From positions 1-6,500 of the forward strand of contig JAGCXJ010000229.1 in assembly GCA_017961385.1 (NCBI GenBank): a stretch of DNA of 6,500 nucleotides, written 5' to 3'. The stretch is from Lachnospiraceae bacterium (GTDB lineage: Bacteria > Bacillota > Clostridia > Lachnospirales > Lachnospiraceae). Shown in pieces: positions 5,367 through 6,500 of this stretch. How positions within the stretch are numbered: the first letter of the stretch is position 1; every line of letters begins with the position of its first letter. Under the pieces are notes generated by a model. That model ran no database searches and had not been told where the DNA came from. It saw only the letters and a program-made list of their open reading frames with translations. Made by a program: the position numbers and the translations under genes.

Positions 5367-6173
5367 ATGAAGAAGATCCTTTTTACCGATATGGACGGTA
5401 CTCTTTTAAATGACGATTCCAAGGTCAGTGATTATACGCGTAGTGTTCTTCATGATATTTCAATGAAGGGACATGTTATAGTCCTTTCATCAGGACGTTC
5501 TATCCACAGCATTCTCGATACTGCCAAAAAACTGGATATAGTCGTTCCCGGCATGTTTATATGTGCTGCTAACGGTGCGATGATATACGAATGTGATGCA
5601 GACAAAGTCCTGTACTATTCTCCCGTTTCACTTGAAGATGTTAAAAACGTATGGAATCTGGCAAAAAATGAAGGGATACATATCCAGACATATTCAGATA
5701 AAGAACTGCTTGTGCCCTCTAAAAGCAAGGAAGTAGATTATTACATGATCCGGTGTCCGCATCCGCTCATTATAACTGATGCTCCTTGGGATATTCTTAA
5801 GAAACCGCCGGTAAAACTTCTTGCGATCGATCTTAATGATCACGAAAAGCTGGATAGATTCGGTAAGAAAATCTCTGATATATATCCGCATCTTAATACT
5901 CTTTTTTCCAATCAAATGTATCTGGAAGTAATATCAAAAGATGCCGGCAAAGGCACTGCACTTAAATGGTTATGCAATTATCTGAATATTCCGATTTCTT
6001 TATCATACGCTGCCGGCGATCAGTTCAATGATGTTTCGATGATAAAGGCTGCAGGCACAGGTATTGCGATGTCTAACGGTGACCCGGCAATTTTCGAATT
6101 TGCCGATATTTTATCAGAATTTGACAACAATCATGACGGACTGTCACAATATATAGTAAAAGAATTTATTTAG
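5367..6173 (+). CDS. Cof-type HAD-IIB family phosphatase
   Basis: This 268-residue cytoplasmic hydrolase should remove phosphate from a small phosphorylated metabolite (sugar phosphate, nucleotide or cofactor); the substrate cannot be read from the sequence. Motif I is DMDGTL with nucleophile Asp8 and acid/base Asp10. Motif II is SSGR with Ser42. Motif III Lys195 lies in KDAGKGTAL. Motif IV is GDQFND (217-222) with metal ligands Asp218 and Asp222. The region between motifs II and III (about 85-190) is the C2 cap typical of subclass IIB, and the length fits. AGGAAA (5352-5357) stands 9 nt before the ATG. It is the third gene of the ABC-F/PHP cluster, 16 nt after the PHP stop. A weak hairpin with a T-run follows, so it is probably the last gene of the transcript. 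Confidence 0.93.
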   Translation: MKKILFTDMDGTLLNDDSKVSDYTRSVLHDISMKGHVIVLSSGRSIHSILDTAKKLDIVVPGMFICAANGAMIYECDADKVLYYSPVSLEDVKNVWNLAKNEGIHIQTYSDKELLVPSKSKEVDYYMIRCPHPLIITDAPWDILKKPPVKLLAIDLNDHEKLDRFGKKISDIYPHLNTLFSNQMYLEVISKDAGKGTALKWLCNYLNIPISLSYAAGDQFNDVSMIKAAGTGIAMSNGDPAIFEFADILSEFDNNHDGLSQYIVKEFI

Positions 6174-6184
6174 TACACAATTTT

Positions 6185-6207
6185 GCAAAAAATTGATTTG
6201 CTTTTTT
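6185..6207 (+). terminator. weak intrinsic terminator after the HAD gene
   Basis: GCAAA (6185-6189) and TTTGC (6197-6201) form a 5-bp stem with a 7-nt loop, followed by six T. It begins 11 nt after the HAD stop codon. The stem is short and AT-rich, so termination may be partial, allowing some read-through into the next gene. It overlaps the -35 region of the following promoter. Confidence 0.5.
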
Positions 6208-6225
6208 GAATATAATAGATATAAT
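6198..6225 (+). promoter_or_regulatory. predicted promoter with twin TATAAT boxes
   Basis: Two perfect TATAAT hexamers (6211-6216 and 6220-6225) lie in an 8-bp direct repeat, ATATAATA, with a 9-bp period. TTGCTT (6198-6203) is 16 nt before the second box, which favours it; the start would be near 6232. That leaves almost no leader before the GAGAGGTGA ribosome binding site. The -35 box matches poorly, but the -10 is consensus. Confidence 0.55.
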
Positions 6226-6248
6226 ATTTGTAAGAGAGGTGAATGATT

Positions 6249-6500
6249 ATGGGAATAAAAGATGTTATTGATACCGTCAAAAAGCCTACAACCTTGTTTT
6301 TTGATGGTGAGTATTACAGCAGCGTAGACGAATTATGTACTGCTTGTAATATTCAAAGGGCGGATTACACACAAGTAAAGGCTACTCATCGCGACTGGGA
6401 TGCGATGAATGTTGTTGACTTCCTAGTTAAGTCTAACAAAGTCGTTTTACCTTCAAAGAATCCGGACAATAAGGCTAAAGAAGCCGCTGCCGCTGCCGAA
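6249..6500 (+). CDS. unrecognised protein with HTH-like N-terminal module, 3' end outside window
   Basis: An open frame of 84 codons runs to the window edge without a stop. AGGTG (6237-6241) lies 7 nt before the ATG at 6249. The in-frame ATG at 6243 is only 1 nt from it, so 6249 was chosen. The family is not known to me. Residues about 17-59 (FFDGEYYSSVDELCTACNIQ, then VKATHRDWDAMNVVDFL) follow the pattern 'dGk-Y-S-x-x-E-x-C/A-x-x-x-x-I ... R-x-W-x-x-x-x-V', seen in small helix-turn-helix modules such as the NUMOD type near HNH endonucleases and in some clostridial regulators. From residue 73 the sequence turns Lys/Glu/Ala-rich and ends in a run of Ala, which looks like a linker to a further domain. 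The gene has its own promoter after a weak terminator, so it is probably not part of the HAD operon. Coding status is supported by the ribosome binding site and promoter; function is open. Confidence 0.72.
   Translation, partial: MGIKDVIDTVKKPTTLFFDGEYYSSVDELCTACNIQRADYTQVKATHRDWDAMNVVDFLVKSNKVVLPSKNPDNKAKEAAAAAE

Noticed and set aside
5694..5915. Minus-strand open frame of 73 codons inside the HAD gene
   Set aside because: It is antisense to the HAD cap domain with no supporting signals or recognisable motif.

Overview
The window looks like chromosomal DNA from a low-GC Gram-positive anaerobe, most likely a motile member of the Lachnospiraceae (Clostridia). This rests on AT-rich intergenic DNA, strong AGGAGG-type ribosome binding sites, an ABC-F protein very close to the YkpA/YbiT type of Firmicutes, a membrane chemoreceptor and the groES-groEL order. 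The assignment is an inference from recalled protein families; no search was run.

Layout. The left part (1-2605) is on the minus strand. Reading in that direction it holds a six-helix methyl-accepting chemotaxis protein (2605-1142), then 2 nt later an SGNH-type esterase (1139-501), then a strong intrinsic terminator (about 495-456). A separate promoter follows, then groES (352-68) and the first 15 codons of groEL (46-1), which runs off the window. A 244-nt divergent intergenic region (2606-2849) separates this from the plus-strand part. It is very AT-rich and contains an 8-bp inverted repeat with further half-sites. The plus strand then carries a tight three-gene cluster: an ABC-F translation factor (2850-4487), a PHP-domain phosphoesterase overlapping it by one base (4487-5350), and a Cof-type HAD phosphatase 16 nt further on (5367-6173). 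A weak terminator and a strong-looking promoter follow, then the 5' end of an unrecognised gene (6249 to the window end) whose N-terminus resembles a small helix-turn-helix module.

How the genes work together. GroES and GroEL form the chaperonin. The chemoreceptor and esterase are probably co-transcribed and may be translationally coupled, but no functional link is evident. The ABC-F/PHP/HAD cluster would combine a ribosome-associated ATPase with two metal-dependent phosphoesterases, possibly in RNA or nucleotide turnover; that link is inferred from gene order only.

Overall this is mostly ordinary housekeeping DNA. I found no mobile element, CRISPR array, tRNA/rRNA gene or convincing new system. 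The points most worth a second look are the groES promoter without a CIRCE element, the inverted repeats in the divergent region, the chemoreceptor lacking both a periplasmic sensor and HAMP, the degenerate second ATPase site of the ABC-F protein, and the partial HTH-like gene at the right edge.
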